Shown here one piece after another: positions 37,532 through 47,160 of a stretch of DNA of 64,000 nt. The notes below the pieces were generated by a model. It was not told the DNA's origin, did no database searches, and saw nothing but the letters and a program-made list of their open reading frames with translations. Both the position numbers and the translations under genes were made by a program. The DNA comes from JBEISR01 sp044371425. GTDB lineage: Bacteria; Planctomycetota; Planctomycetia; Pirellulales; Pirellulaceae. Location of the stretch: contig JBILTR010000026.1 in assembly GCA_044371425.1 (NCBI GenBank), positions 1 to 64,000 on the forward strand, read 5' to 3'. The first letter of the stretch is position 1. Each line of letters begins with the position of its first letter.

Positions 37532-38359
37532 CTACTCTTTCGTAGCCCGCGATCGACGGAAGCGACGCATCGCACCACCACCGATCATCAGAATAGCAAT
37601 CGCTGCCGACGAGGGTTCAGGAATCGCTCCCCCACCCGCGACAGTGAATCCCAGAGCTGTTGCAGCATCTATACCGGTGCCGAAGGCAATTTCGTCGACA
37701 ATCCGATTGGTGCTATCCCAAAAGGTGATATTTGCTGCCGCCTTGGTGGTGTCGAACGCGAAATTGAGAATGCTGGACGCTGGGCTCCCGTTGTTGGCAG
37801 TGATCAAGCCGGTGATCGCATCGATCACAAGATCACTGAAGGCGGAACTCGTCGTGAGCGACCCCATGCCCGTGTCGTAGTTCATCGTCAAAGCAATCGC
37901 TGGTGCCTCTCCCGTTGCAGTCATGGTCGCCAACGTTCCTCCGTTGCTCACAAAGCTGGCTCCCTGCAACTGAGCAATATTCGCTCCTGCGCCGTCCGAC
38001 AATTGGAACCGGCGAGATGAGTTGGGTAGTCCACCAGCCAACTCCTTCCAAGTGAAGATCTGAATTCCAGAAGTCCCCATGCTATTGAAGGAACGGTTGC
38101 TGCTGTGAAACGACCCTCTCCATAGTGCGTTTCCTGTGCCAGCTGCCTGGATCGTCCCTGAATTGGAAGCCCAAGGCCCCGACCAGCCCGTACCGCCATT
38201 CAACCCATCTGCATAACTAGCAGGGTCATAGCTGTCGAAGTCTTCGGTCACCAGAATGCCGGCGGACACCGGCGAGACTGCAACTACTGAAAACACGGAT
38301 GCCCAGGCCAACAAACCGCTCAACGAAAAAAGAACACTCGACTGCGAAATTCGCACCAT
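37532..38359 (-). CDS. PEP-CTERM-anchored surface protein
   Basis: 275 aa with a signal peptide (about 8-33, ending near VSAGIL) and a C-terminal sorting signal: IPEPSS, a hydrophobic stretch AAIAILMIGGG and a basic tail RRFRRSR. Such proteins are processed by exosortase and exported to the exterior or matrix. The middle is Gly/Ser/Thr-rich and beta-type (ILVTEDFDSYDP...GTGWSGPW), like concanavalin-type extracellular domains. GAGGGG lies upstream of the ATG. No exosortase gene is nearby. Confidence 0.88.
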   Translation of the reverse strand: MVRISQSSVLFSLSGLLAWASVFSVVAVSPVSAGILVTEDFDSYDPASYADGLNGGTGWSGPWASNSGTIQAAGTGNALWRGSFHSSNRSFNSMGTSGIQIFTWKELAGGLPNSSRRFQLSDGAGANIAQLQGASFVSNGGTLATMTATGEAPAIALTMNYDTGMGSLTTSSAFSDLVIDAITGLITANNGSPASSILNFAFDTTKAAANITFWDSTNRIVDEIAFGTGIDAATALGFTVAGGGAIPEPSSAAIAILMIGGGAMRRFRRSRATKE

Positions 38360-39034
38360 ATTGACTACCCCTCAGAAAAACTTCGATTCGTCCGTCAAAT
38401 TTCTTCGATCGCGCGTTTCCGAACACCAAGGCAGGATTGGCGGTGTCACACACCACCGATTCCACCGGGAAGGCAAGCCCCAAAGTCCCCTAACCATCCG
38501 GCACCTGTAGGGTGCAGAAGTTGCAGCAAACACCCCCCACACTCCCCAGACACTCCCCAACTCGCCCCGCCATCACGCTCATTGGCCTCAGCGACTGGAT
38601 TGGTCTGATACGGATTCCAACCTGAATGGTGTCCAACCGAGTCGATCCGACGTGGAACGGGCGCACCAACTCGATGTCGAGAGTGAAAAAACGCCTTATG
38701 CGGCTGAAAGAGCCCAGGACAGGGGACATCGTCCCCCCAGACCTTACAATCGCTATCATTCCTACAAGTAGTAACGCAGCAGGGAGAGAGACTGGTTCCC
38801 GATCGGTGGTGCCACGGCTATCGACTTGCCATCCGGCAAAATCCGACGGCTACTTTTTTCTGAATCCAATCGCTCTCTTACCTAAACGCAAATTCCCCTC
38901 AAACCGGTTCCCGTCGATTTGGGGCCCCGATCGAGGGTTTTTCTTCGTTGCGAATCGAGGAAATCGCTACTACGATCAGCTTTCTAACAGTCCGATTTGA
39001 GCCGAGCAGCCAGTCGTCCATCTCTTGGGATTCC
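38360..39034. promoter_or_regulatory. Divergent intergenic region with a short palindrome
   Basis: Separates the PEP-CTERM gene and the sigma-factor gene, which point apart, so promoters for both should be here. GGGGAC-ATC-GTCCCC (38722-38736) is a clean short palindrome. A CTCCCC-rich stretch lies at about 38540-38570. The sigma frame stays open back to 38948, but the ATG at 39035 is a better start. Confidence 0.5.
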
Positions 39035-39628
39035 ATGAACGCCGAACCTGGTTCCGTCTCCAAGTGGGTGAGCCAGGTAAAGGCTGGCGATCGATCGGCT
39101 GCGCGGTTTCTCTGGGTTCGCTTCTATGGCAAGTTGGTCCGGGCGGCAACGAGACGACTTGGACGAAATCCTGACCCAGCTCTTGGGGGGGAAGACATCG
39201 CTCAAGGGGTTTTTGCCAACGTCTGCGAAGGTTTGCTGGCAGGGAAGTATCCCCAACTGGAGAATCGAGACGACCTCTGGCGATTGCTGATGGCTTCCAT
39301 GGTCAATCGAGTGAACAGTCACTTCCGATCCATCAACGCTCAAAAACGGACGGTCGCTCTCAACCAGCCCTTAGAACAGATCGACGAGAAATCGCTTCTT
39401 ATGTTGGCAACCCCTGCGGCCCAGGTCGAGCTGCAGGACTTGATCGAGCAACTACTTGAGACGCTGGACCAAGATGACCCTACAGGTGAACTTCGTGAAA
39501 TCGCACTGCTCTATCTGCAGGAGCACTCAGCGTCTGCCATTGCGAAAAAAATGCGCCGCAGAAAAACGAATATCCTCCAGAAGATTCATCTGATTCGTCT
39601 GCTGTGGGAGAAGACTCTCACACCATGA
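39035..39628 (+). CDS. ECF-like sigma-70 family RNA polymerase sigma factor
   Basis: 197 aa. Region 2 is visible as AARFLWVRFYGKLVRAATRRL followed by GGEDIAQGVFANV, and region 4 as LREIALLYLQEHSASAIAKKM..KTNILQKIHLIR, a helix-turn-helix. This is the planctomycete ECF-like type that directs RNA polymerase to specific promoters. Its stop overlaps the start of the kinase gene (ATGA at 39625-39628). The tight coupling suggests that the kinase controls or is controlled by this sigma factor; no anti-sigma factor is seen. Confidence 0.87.
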   Translation: MNAEPGSVSKWVSQVKAGDRSAARFLWVRFYGKLVRAATRRLGRNPDPALGGEDIAQGVFANVCEGLLAGKYPQLENRDDLWRLLMASMVNRVNSHFRSINAQKRTVALNQPLEQIDEKSLLMLATPAAQVELQDLIEQLLETLDQDDPTGELREIALLYLQEHSASAIAKKMRRRKTNILQKIHLIRLLWEKTLTP

Positions 39629-42570
39629 ACGAAGCGCAAGGCATGACGCCACCCGATCCCTACCTTTCGGTTGATCCTGAGTTATGGCACAAGGTCATCG
39701 CGGCAGCGGTCGACTACGAATCCCACCTGGCTCGGGGAATGACTAGTACCCCGGAAGAGTTTGCTGCCCTTTACAACGACATCCCCTCCGAGCTTCTGGT
39801 CCCTGAACTGCATCGCATGCTGGACGAATTCCAAAGCGGGGAAACCGTTTGGGGCGGTGAGCCACCCAATCGGTACAGCGATCTGAGGCTGCTGACGTCC
39901 GGCGGCATGGGGGAGATCTACCAAGCTGTCGATTTGGAATGCAACCGGCTGGTCGCGATCAAGAAGATACGATGCGAGTATCAGGAAGACCCGGTCATTC
40001 GATCCCGCTTTCGCGCGGAAGCGGAGTTGACGGCATCCTTAGAGCACCCAGGCGTCATTCCGATCTATGGGCAGGGAATCGATCCCCAAGGGCGTGACTA
40101 CTACGCCATGCGACTGATCGTAGGAGAAGGATGTGGAGCCTTCTCCGAGTCGATACGGAGCTTCCATCGGCGGGTCTTTTCCGGCCCCAAGGAGCTCTCT
40201 TGGCACCTGAAAAGCCTGATCCGCCGATTGATCGATATCGCCGATACCGTCGCCTACGCGCACAGCCAGAACGTTATCCATCGAGATCTCAAACCCTCAA
40301 ATGTCTTGATCGGTCCCTATGGCGAAACCTTGATCGCCGATTGGGGCTTGGCCAGGAAAGTCGACCAAACGACGGTTGCGACGAGCGAATCCAGCGATGC
40401 CCGCCCATCCAGCACTCCAACCGATGCAAGTCTGCCTACGCGCGGTGTCGGCACACCTGGCTACATCGCGCCGGAGGCTGAAAACGGCGCCTATCAGAAA
40501 AACCCATTCGCAGCGGATATCTACTCGCTGGGAGCCATTCTCCATTGCATCCTGACCAATCGGCCACCCGGACCCAATCATGGGATGGAATCGAACGCCA
40601 AAGACTCTATCCGTTTATCCAGCGTCCCCGCGATCGCATCACTTCAGGCGATCGCCAGTAAAGCCACTTCGCTGGAATGGACCGATCGCTATCCGACTGT
40701 CGAAAGCTTTCGATCCGATCTACTCTGCTGGAAAGCTGGAGAGCCAGTCTCTGCCCGCCCGGAAAAATGGTGGGAGAAAGCGATACGCTGGCCAAGTCGC
40801 CATCGAATCGCTGCGACAGGAATTGCGACCGGCCTAGCAATCTGCCTTCTCGGAGGCTTCTTCTTTCTGCTGTATCAAACCAAGCAAAAACAGATCGCCA
40901 TCGCGCAATCGAAAAGGCTCCAGATCGCTCTCGATGACTCCTCACGATTGCTGGCAGAAACACGCAAGGCAAACGAGATTGCTGAGAGGCGGCATATCGA
41001 GGCGGTCAACAGTCGACTGCTAGCCGAGCGGAGAGAGGATTTGGCGTATGACGGTTTGTTGAAGTTTCAAAAACTATTGGTCACCAATCAGGAGATCTTC
41101 CAATCCCCTGACCTTGCCAGCCTCAATGACACCCTCGCATCTCAGTCCCAATCGATGCTCCTAGCCATCTTGAGCAACTTGCAACAGGATCGCCCTCCCA
41201 GCCCAAACTCCGTGATGAGACTGGGGCAGATGGCCTGTCGACTTGCGTACATGGAATTGAACCTCCATCACCCCGACAAAGCCAACGACTTGCTGGAACA
41301 AACTTCCGCCAGTTTGCAAACCGCCCTGGAAGACCCCCATTTGCCCACAGACACTCAAAATACCATGCACCTCATGATTGGCGAGATGAAGTGCGAGCAA
41401 GGGGCGATCCAGATGACTCTCGGGAAACTGAAGGAGTCAGCTCCGTTTTTCGAGCAGACGGTGGGGAAATTGGAACCTCTGCTGGCGCAAGAGGAACTCC
41501 AAAGTGACCAGCTTCGTATGGCGAGATCGATCACAGCAAGAGCTTGGTCCTACCTTTCGATGGTGGAAACCCATCAAGGAAATTTCAATCAAGCCCAAAC
41601 CATGCAACAGAAGGCGCTCGGTCTGATCGACTCCGAACAACCGGAAAACTACGATGAGGCGATGGCACGGGTGCAGATCCACGGCAACATGTCGATTCTG
41701 CAAGAGCGAATGGGCGCGATTCAGGATGCACTGGATCAGTTGCTTCTCGCAGCCGAGGCCGTAGACGAGGCATTTGGGATGCTCGACGAAAACCCCACCG
41801 GCTTCGACTCGGGGACAAGCTCCCTAGCTCCTCCTTTCGATTTGATTGACATGCGGTCCCAAATCTATCACGAACGCGCTCGCCTGATGATCGCTCACCA
41901 GAACCAGGAATTCGCCATTCCCGTCCTGAACGAACTGATCCAGAAAGAAATCAGCTCTCTCCGGCAGATCCCCGCGCACAGCCAATTGGTTGGAACGTTT
42001 CAACGGACAGCGACCACACTCCAAATGCTCCTAGCAGCCAGCGGCGATCAGCAACGAGCGATCGAGATTTCCGACTTGTGGACTAGTCTGGCAGAACAAC
42101 TGGTCGCTCTTCCGATCGCTTCCCAACCGCACTGGATGCTGCTGATCAACGCGCACCACACCGCCGGGCATATGCTTCAGCAATTCCATCGCAATCAAGC
42201 GGCGACGGAGAGGTATCAGCAAGCTCTCGAGAGCTGCCAAGAGGCGGTGAATCGAGATATCCGAACCCCGGATATCGTTTACCAACGGGTCGAGTTGCAA
42301 ATGCATCTATTCCAATTGCTGCTCCAAGAAATGCCTTTCGCCGAGGTAGAGAAACACTTCTCGCAGGCCGCTGAAAGTGCAAAGGAACTTCTCTCCTTGC
42401 CCTCGGCCCCTGAATCGCTGAAGGAAGCCGCCATCGATCAACTCCAGCGGGGGATCGCTTCCATGCGGTCGGCACAGCAAGAGGAAGCTGCGATCCGATG
42501 GGAAAACCAACTTCCGTTGGTTCAATTAAAGCCGTCAACCGAGCGGCCTGGAAAGCCGATTGAACCTTAG
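39625..42570 (+). CDS. Membrane Ser/Thr protein kinase with TPR-like C-terminal region
   Basis: 981 aa. The kinase domain has the glycine loop TSGGMGEIYQ (91-100), VAIKK (K113), HRDLKPSN (219-226) and DWG (239-241) in place of DFG, then GTPGYIAPEA. One membrane segment lies at about 398-420 (GIATGLAICLLGGFFFLLYQ). The rest is helical with repeated about 34-residue units, likely TPR repeats exposed outside the membrane. The DWG variant is common in planctomycete kinases. The start is the ATG overlapping the sigma-factor stop; an earlier GTG at 39604 would sit inside that gene. Confidence 0.9.
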   Translation: MNEAQGMTPPDPYLSVDPELWHKVIAAAVDYESHLARGMTSTPEEFAALYNDIPSELLVPELHRMLDEFQSGETVWGGEPPNRYSDLRLLTSGGMGEIYQAVDLECNRLVAIKKIRCEYQEDPVIRSRFRAEAELTASLEHPGVIPIYGQGIDPQGRDYYAMRLIVGEGCGAFSESIRSFHRRVFSGPKELSWHLKSLIRRLIDIADTVAYAHSQNVIHRDLKPSNVLIGPYGETLIADWGLARKVDQTTVATSESSDARPSSTPTDASLPTRGVGTPGYIAPEAENGAYQKNPFAADIYSLGAILHCILTNRPPGPNHGMESNAKDSIRLSSVPAIASLQAIASKATSLEWTDRYPTVESFRSDLLCWKAGEPVSARPEKWWEKAIRWPSRHRIAATGIATGLAICLLGGFFFLLYQTKQKQIAIAQSKRLQIALDDSSRLLAETRKANEIAERRHIEAVNSRLLAERREDLAYDGLLKFQKLLVTNQEIFQSPDLASLNDTLASQSQSMLLAILSNLQQDRPPSPNSVMRLGQMACRLAYMELNLHHPDKANDLLEQTSASLQTALEDPHLPTDTQNTMHLMIGEMKCEQGAIQMTLGKLKESAPFFEQTVGKLEPLLAQEELQSDQLRMARSITARAWSYLSMVETHQGNFNQAQTMQQKALGLIDSEQPENYDEAMARVQIHGNMSILQERMGAIQDALDQLLLAAEAVDEAFGMLDENPTGFDSGTSSLAPPFDLIDMRSQIYHERARLMIAHQNQEFAIPVLNELIQKEISSLRQIPAHSQLVGTFQRTATTLQMLLAASGDQQRAIEISDLWTSLAEQLVALPIASQPHWMLLINAHHTAGHMLQQFHRNQAATERYQQALESCQEAVNRDIRTPDIVYQRVELQMHLFQLLLQEMPFAEVEKHFSQAAESAKELLSLPSAPESLKEAAIDQLQRGIASMRSAQQEEAAIRWENQLPLVQLKPSTERPGKPIEP

Positions 42571-43052
42571 TTGTTTTCGATGGTGCCCCGTGGGTGGGGC
42601 GCATCCATCGGCTGCCGAAGGACGCCATCGGGACAAGATGAGCTCTTTCGATGCATGTCGCGTCGATTCCATTGGATGCCTAACATCGTCAGCCACTCAG
42701 TGGGCCTCCGAAGAAAGAATCCATCTGAGATCCTAGTCGATGCCGATCGCCTTGCGGCGTCCCTTGGGACTACCCCACAAACGATCGACAGGCGAATCAT
42801 GGCGCACTCTCATCAAACGTCCCCAACTCATTTCAAGGGCTCCAGCCCTTGGGTGGCGCTAGACGTGGCATGGGGCGATTTGCGTTGTGCGGTGAGGAGT
42901 GAGGCGCCAACTTCAGTTCGGCACCGATGAGTAGCCGAGACGACAATCGGCCCAACGAATCGACCGAATGGACGATCCGTGGTGTTGCGGTGCGATCAAG
43001 GAATCGTCTGAAGGGAGCGCAGCGGTCCACTACCTTCGATTCAGGCGAAGAA
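42571..43052. other. Intergenic region, no gene seen
   Basis: Lies between two convergent genes. A weak stem around CCCC...GGGG (about 42585-42600) just after the kinase stop may help end its transcript. The short frames present have no ribosome binding site and no recognisable product. Confidence 0.5.
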
Positions 43053-43085
43053 AAAACCGCGTCGGTTTAGGGCCGACGCGGTTTT
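43053..43085 (-). terminator. Intrinsic terminator of nrdJ
   Basis: AAAACCGCGTCGG (43053-43065) is perfectly complementary to 43073-43085 around a 7-base loop. On the minus strand the stem is followed by a run of T (the six A at 43051-43056 on the plus strand). It lies 50 bp after the nrdJ stop. Confidence 0.92.
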
Positions 43086-43134
43086 CAGATCAGCTCGGTC
43101 GCTCGCGAGTGCGACTCGCCAGCATTGCTGCAGC

Positions 43135-46065
43135 TCAGCTGCAACCGTTGCTCTGCCCACAGTTGGGGCAAAGATAACAGGCGGCATTCCGGTAGGTGAT
43201 GCAACCGCAGTTCGAGCAGGATGGAGCGTCCGCCTGGATTGATCCCATCTGACGGCTGAGCACCGACTCCTGGCCATTCGCACCCGAGGTTGCCTGCAGA
43301 AGTTTCTGCACGGTCTGGGTGAAGCTTGCCACTGGCAGACTCTCCGCACCGTTGCCATTGACCGGTACCGTCGACAGCTTGGTCTTCTTCCCTTCAGTCG
43401 GTCGTGCGTCCCCTTCTCCTTCCGTTCGACCACTTCCTGTCTGGGATTCACGGAACCCCGGCAGGAAGGTCAGTCCCAGCCAACGGAAGATGTAGTCGAC
43501 GACGCTTCTGGCAGTCCGGATCTCTGGATTCGTCGTGTGCCCCATCGGTTCAAACCGGGTGTGGCTGAACTTGTAGACCAGAACATCCAAAGGGACACCG
43601 TACTGGAGAGCGATCGAAATGGCGGTGCCAAAGCTATCCATCAAGCCACCGACGGTGCTGCCTTCCTTCGCCATGGTGATGAAGACTTCGCCGGGACGTC
43701 CATCGGGATAGAGTCCGACGTTGATGTACCCTTCATGACCACCGACATTGAACTTGTGGGTCACCGAGTTGCGAGTATCGGGCAAGCGTTCGCGGCCTGG
43801 TTTGGTCGCTGCAGCGGCTCCCTTCTTCCCTTCCACCTTGGTCGACAGCGGTTGGCTTTGCTTCGACCCATCCCGGTAGATAGCGATCGCCTTGAGCCCC
43901 AGTTCCCAGCCCCAGAGATACGCGTTGGCGATATCCTCGGGAGTCACGTCGTTGGGCATATTCACCGTCTTGCTAATCGCGCCCGACAGGAAGGGCTGAG
44001 CTGCTGCCATCATTTGGACGTGAGCTCGCCAACCGATGCTGCGGGTCCCCTGAGCCGGTTTGAAGGCGCAGTCGAAGACAGGCAGATGGGAATCTTTGAG
44101 GCCTGGAGCACCTTCGATCGTATCTCGGTCGTGGACATAGGCTTCGATCGCCTGCACGCTGGCGTCGTCGTAGCCCAGCGTCTTGAGCCCTAGCGATAGC
44201 GACCGGTTGATGATCTTCATCATCCCGCCACCCGCCATCTGCTTGTACTTGACCAAAGCGATATCTGGTTCGATGCCAGTGGTATCACAGTCCATCATGA
44301 AGCTGATGGTGCCAGTAGGAGCCAGAACCGTGGCTTGAGCGTTGCGGAAGCCATGCTTCTTCCCTTTCTCCAACACCATTTCCCAAAGTGCTCGGCACGC
44401 ATTCTTCAGCTCCGGTGGCGATGCCGGATCGATCTGCTCCACCGCATCCCGGTGCATCTGCATGACGCGCAGCATCGGGTCGCGATTGGCTTCGTAGTCG
44501 GCGAATGGTCCCACCACCGCCGCCATCTCAGCACTGGCCAGATTGGCTGCGCCATGCAGCAAGGCCGTCACCGCTCCGCAAAGCCCACGAGCCGAATCCG
44601 AGTCGTAGGACATGCCAAGAGTCATCGCCAGCGAACCGAGATTCGAGTAACCCAGGCCCAGCGGACGATAGCGATGGCTGTTGTACGCGATGCGATCGGT
44701 GGGGTAGCTGGCGTGATCGACCAGGATCTCCTGAGCGATGAAGAAAATGCGACAGGCTGCCACAAATCCATCGACGTCAAAAGAGCCATTCTCACGCCGG
44801 AATTTCAGCAGGTTGATCGACGACAAATTGCATGCCGTGTTATCGAGGAACATGTATTCCGAGCAGGGGTTGCTGGCGTTGATGCGACCCGAATTGGGGC
44901 AGGTGTGCCAGCGATTGATCGTCGTGTCGTACTGAACCCCGGGATCGCCGCAATGCCAAGCGCACTCGGCCATCCGGTTCAGCAGCGTCTTGGCGTCATA
45001 GACAGGCGGTTCACCCGAGGAATTGTCGCTGACCCAGCGAGTCTTCCAAGGCTGGCCCTTCTTGACCGCTTCCATGAACTCGTCGGTGACCCGGACCGAT
45101 AGGTTGGCATTCTGGAACATCACCGAGGAATACGCTTCCCCATTGAAGTTCGATTCGTACCCTTCACGAATCAGCGCATGCGCCTTCTGCTCTTCCCGGT
45201 GCTTGCACTCGATGAACTCCAGAATGTCCGGGTGCCAAACCTTGATCGACTGCATTTTGGCAGCACGCCTGGTCTTTCCACCCGACTTCACCACCGCCGC
45301 AATCTGGTCGTACACCCGCATGAACGATAGCGGACCGCTGGGCTTGCCACCTCCAGCCAGCTTCTCGCGGCTGCTGCGGATGGTCGACAGATCGGTGCCG
45401 GTTCCCGAGCCGAATTTGAAGAGCATCGCTTCGCTGGTCGCCAGCCGCATGATGTCTTCCATGTTGTCTTCGACCGACTGAATGAAGCAGGCCGAACCCT
45501 GAGGATACTCGTACGGATTCTCCGGCTGCTCCACCTGCCCCTTCTCGACGTTGTAGTGCCAATTGCACTTGGCCCCCTTCACGCCATACTGCTGCGCCAA
45601 ACCGACGTTGAACCAAACGGGGGAATTGAACGCGCCCACCTGATGCAGACACAACCAGCTCAACTCTCGGTAAAACTGCTCGCCATCCTCCGGCGTATCA
45701 AAATACCCATCGGACATCCCCCAGTCAGCGATCGTGCGCGTGACGCGATGGATCAATTGGCGAACGCTATACTCCCGCTCCCCTGGCTTGGTCGGATCGC
45801 CATAAAAATACTTGCTGACCACGACATTGGTCGCCAACTGACTCCAAGTGGTCGGAATCTCGCAGTTGGTCTGCTCGAAAAGCACCTTGCCGTTTTCGTC
45901 TTTGATCGAAGCGGAACGCGTTTCCCAGTCGACCGTGGTGAAGGGATCATTGACCGACGGCGGGCAAAACCTAGCCGGCACCTTTAGGCCCGGGCGATTG
46001 CCACGCACCTCCTTGGTCGTACGGCTCTTCCCCTTCATCTCACGTCCCAGTTCTGCCGTTGCCAT
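43135..46065 (-). CDS. nrdJ: Adenosylcobalamin-dependent ribonucleotide reductase (class II)
   Basis: 976 aa. It makes deoxyribonucleotides with B12 in place of the oxygen-dependent diiron cofactor, so it works with or without oxygen. Visible elements are the active-site segment NPCSEYMFLDNTACNLSSINL with the catalytic Cys and Glu, the LAPTGTISFMMDCDTTGIEP stretch, and the C-terminal cysteine-rich tail CSNCGCITYRNAACYLCPNC..SNGCS, probably zinc-binding or used for re-reduction. The length is normal for the large NrdJ type. The ATG at 46065 follows AGAAGGAG; the upstream in-frame start at 46122 has no such site. No cobalamin riboswitch could be identified upstream. Confidence 0.95.
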   Translation of the reverse strand: MATAELGREMKGKSRTTKEVRGNRPGLKVPARFCPPSVNDPFTTVDWETRSASIKDENGKVLFEQTNCEIPTTWSQLATNVVVSKYFYGDPTKPGEREYSVRQLIHRVTRTIADWGMSDGYFDTPEDGEQFYRELSWLCLHQVGAFNSPVWFNVGLAQQYGVKGAKCNWHYNVEKGQVEQPENPYEYPQGSACFIQSVEDNMEDIMRLATSEAMLFKFGSGTGTDLSTIRSSREKLAGGGKPSGPLSFMRVYDQIAAVVKSGGKTRRAAKMQSIKVWHPDILEFIECKHREEQKAHALIREGYESNFNGEAYSSVMFQNANLSVRVTDEFMEAVKKGQPWKTRWVSDNSSGEPPVYDAKTLLNRMAECAWHCGDPGVQYDTTINRWHTCPNSGRINASNPCSEYMFLDNTACNLSSINLLKFRRENGSFDVDGFVAACRIFFIAQEILVDHASYPTDRIAYNSHRYRPLGLGYSNLGSLAMTLGMSYDSDSARGLCGAVTALLHGAANLASAEMAAVVGPFADYEANRDPMLRVMQMHRDAVEQIDPASPPELKNACRALWEMVLEKGKKHGFRNAQATVLAPTGTISFMMDCDTTGIEPDIALVKYKQMAGGGMMKIINRSLSLGLKTLGYDDASVQAIEAYVHDRDTIEGAPGLKDSHLPVFDCAFKPAQGTRSIGWRAHVQMMAAAQPFLSGAISKTVNMPNDVTPEDIANAYLWGWELGLKAIAIYRDGSKQSQPLSTKVEGKKGAAAATKPGRERLPDTRNSVTHKFNVGGHEGYINVGLYPDGRPGEVFITMAKEGSTVGGLMDSFGTAISIALQYGVPLDVLVYKFSHTRFEPMGHTTNPEIRTARSVVDYIFRWLGLTFLPGFRESQTGSGRTEGEGDARPTEGKKTKLSTVPVNGNGAESLPVASFTQTVQKLLQATSGANGQESVLSRQMGSIQADAPSCSNCGCITYRNAACYLCPNCGQSNGCS

Positions 46066-46457
46066 CGATACTACTCCTTCTGATTGGTACGAGATAAGAC
46101 CAAAGGATGAGCGCTCTCGCACTCCTCAATGGTATACAGAAATTCATCCCTAAATCAAACGTTGGGTGTCATACCCGCCTTAGATTCCTTGCAAACCCGG
46201 GCTGATCGACCTCTCCAGGTCCGATGCCTTCCGACGGTTTGTCGCTCGCGATCTTCCAACCACTACCTGTAGTGGTCACTCTCAATGAGAGCACTATCGG
46301 TTGCGAATGGTCCAACAGTCTAGCGAAGCCATCGAGCATGTCAAATTTCGGTGAAGGGGGCGCGAAACCCCAATGGCACCTTGGGATTCCTAGCAACTTC
46401 ACCCCTCCGGGTGGCGATGGGCAGGCGAGCCATAAAGTGCGACTAAGTCTATTTGCT
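46066..46457. promoter_or_regulatory. Leader region of nrdJ with two hairpins and a small open frame
   Basis: CCACTA-CCTG-TAGTGG (46260-46275) and CTCTC-AAT-GAGAG (46279-46291) are adjacent short palindromes about 200 bp upstream of nrdJ. A 77-codon frame (46169-46402, minus, GTG start) crosses them, with an internal stretch FDMLDGFARLLDHSQPIVLS that looks protein-like, but the start has poor ribosome-binding spacing. It may be a dispersed repeat, a small gene or a regulatory leader. Confidence 0.35.
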
Positions 46458-47153
46458 TCATGGGCTTACGAGTGTTTGGACGCCTTCCAATGTCGCTCTT
46501 GAGAGTCGATCGAAAAAAGAAGAAATTTTTAAGATCTCGTTTCCGAACACCCCTAAAGGATAGTGTTCACTTGCGTCCCTTGGCTGCTCATTTCCCCCAA
46601 ATTGTCCACTCGGAAGCCTGGCATCGACCACAACCACACCGGCGGTCCGCTGGCCTGGGGCGGGGGCCAGCCAACTTCGCTCCCGCCACCCTTCAATCGA
46701 TCCCCAAGCCAAGGGGCTTTCGTTGCGGTAGAAGGCGGACTGGTTCGACTCGAATCGGTAATCGAGTGGACAGCCCCGAACCGTAAGCACCACCAACCCA
46801 GACCATCTGCGTTCCGCCCCGCAATTCCATACGCTCGCCAGGGCCTTTGCGGCGGCGTCCATCTCCCGATCGCTCTGGCCGATCGCCGCAGCAACGGAGT
46901 CCAGCTACGCTTTGGCGATGGTGTCGCGTCGACGATTGGCAGCACTCTTCGGCAGTGGTATCTTGAACGACCTGCTGGAGGGTGTCGCTGAGGTGGCAGG
47001 GACCGCAGCCGATGCCTTGGTGTTGTTGTCTTGCCGAGCCCTGTTGGCCAGTCCGGCGAAAAACGCCAAGATGCTTCGCGATTGCGATCGATCGGGTCGC
47101 CCCCCTGGCCGCCTAGTTTCCCCACCTGTGTTACATCCTCTTCCAAGGAGCGA
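46458..47153 (-). pseudogene. Possible degenerate gene with an in-frame TAG
   Basis: One minus-strand frame is open across most of this gap except for a TAG at 46905-46907. Upstream of the stop it reads NRRRDTIAKA and downstream LDSVAAAIGQSDREMDAAAK, then WSGLVVLTVRGCPLDYRF and TAGVVVVDARLPSGQFGG. The composition on both sides is compatible with coding, but no family is recognised and overlapping frames are also open. It could simply be GC-rich non-coding DNA. Confidence 0.2.
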
Positions 47154-47160
47154 ACGATTC

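Noticed and set aside
46066..46402. Cobalamin riboswitch upstream of nrdJ
   Set aside because: A riboswitch would make sense for a B12-dependent enzyme, but the GCCACTG box and the expected junction were not found on the minus strand.
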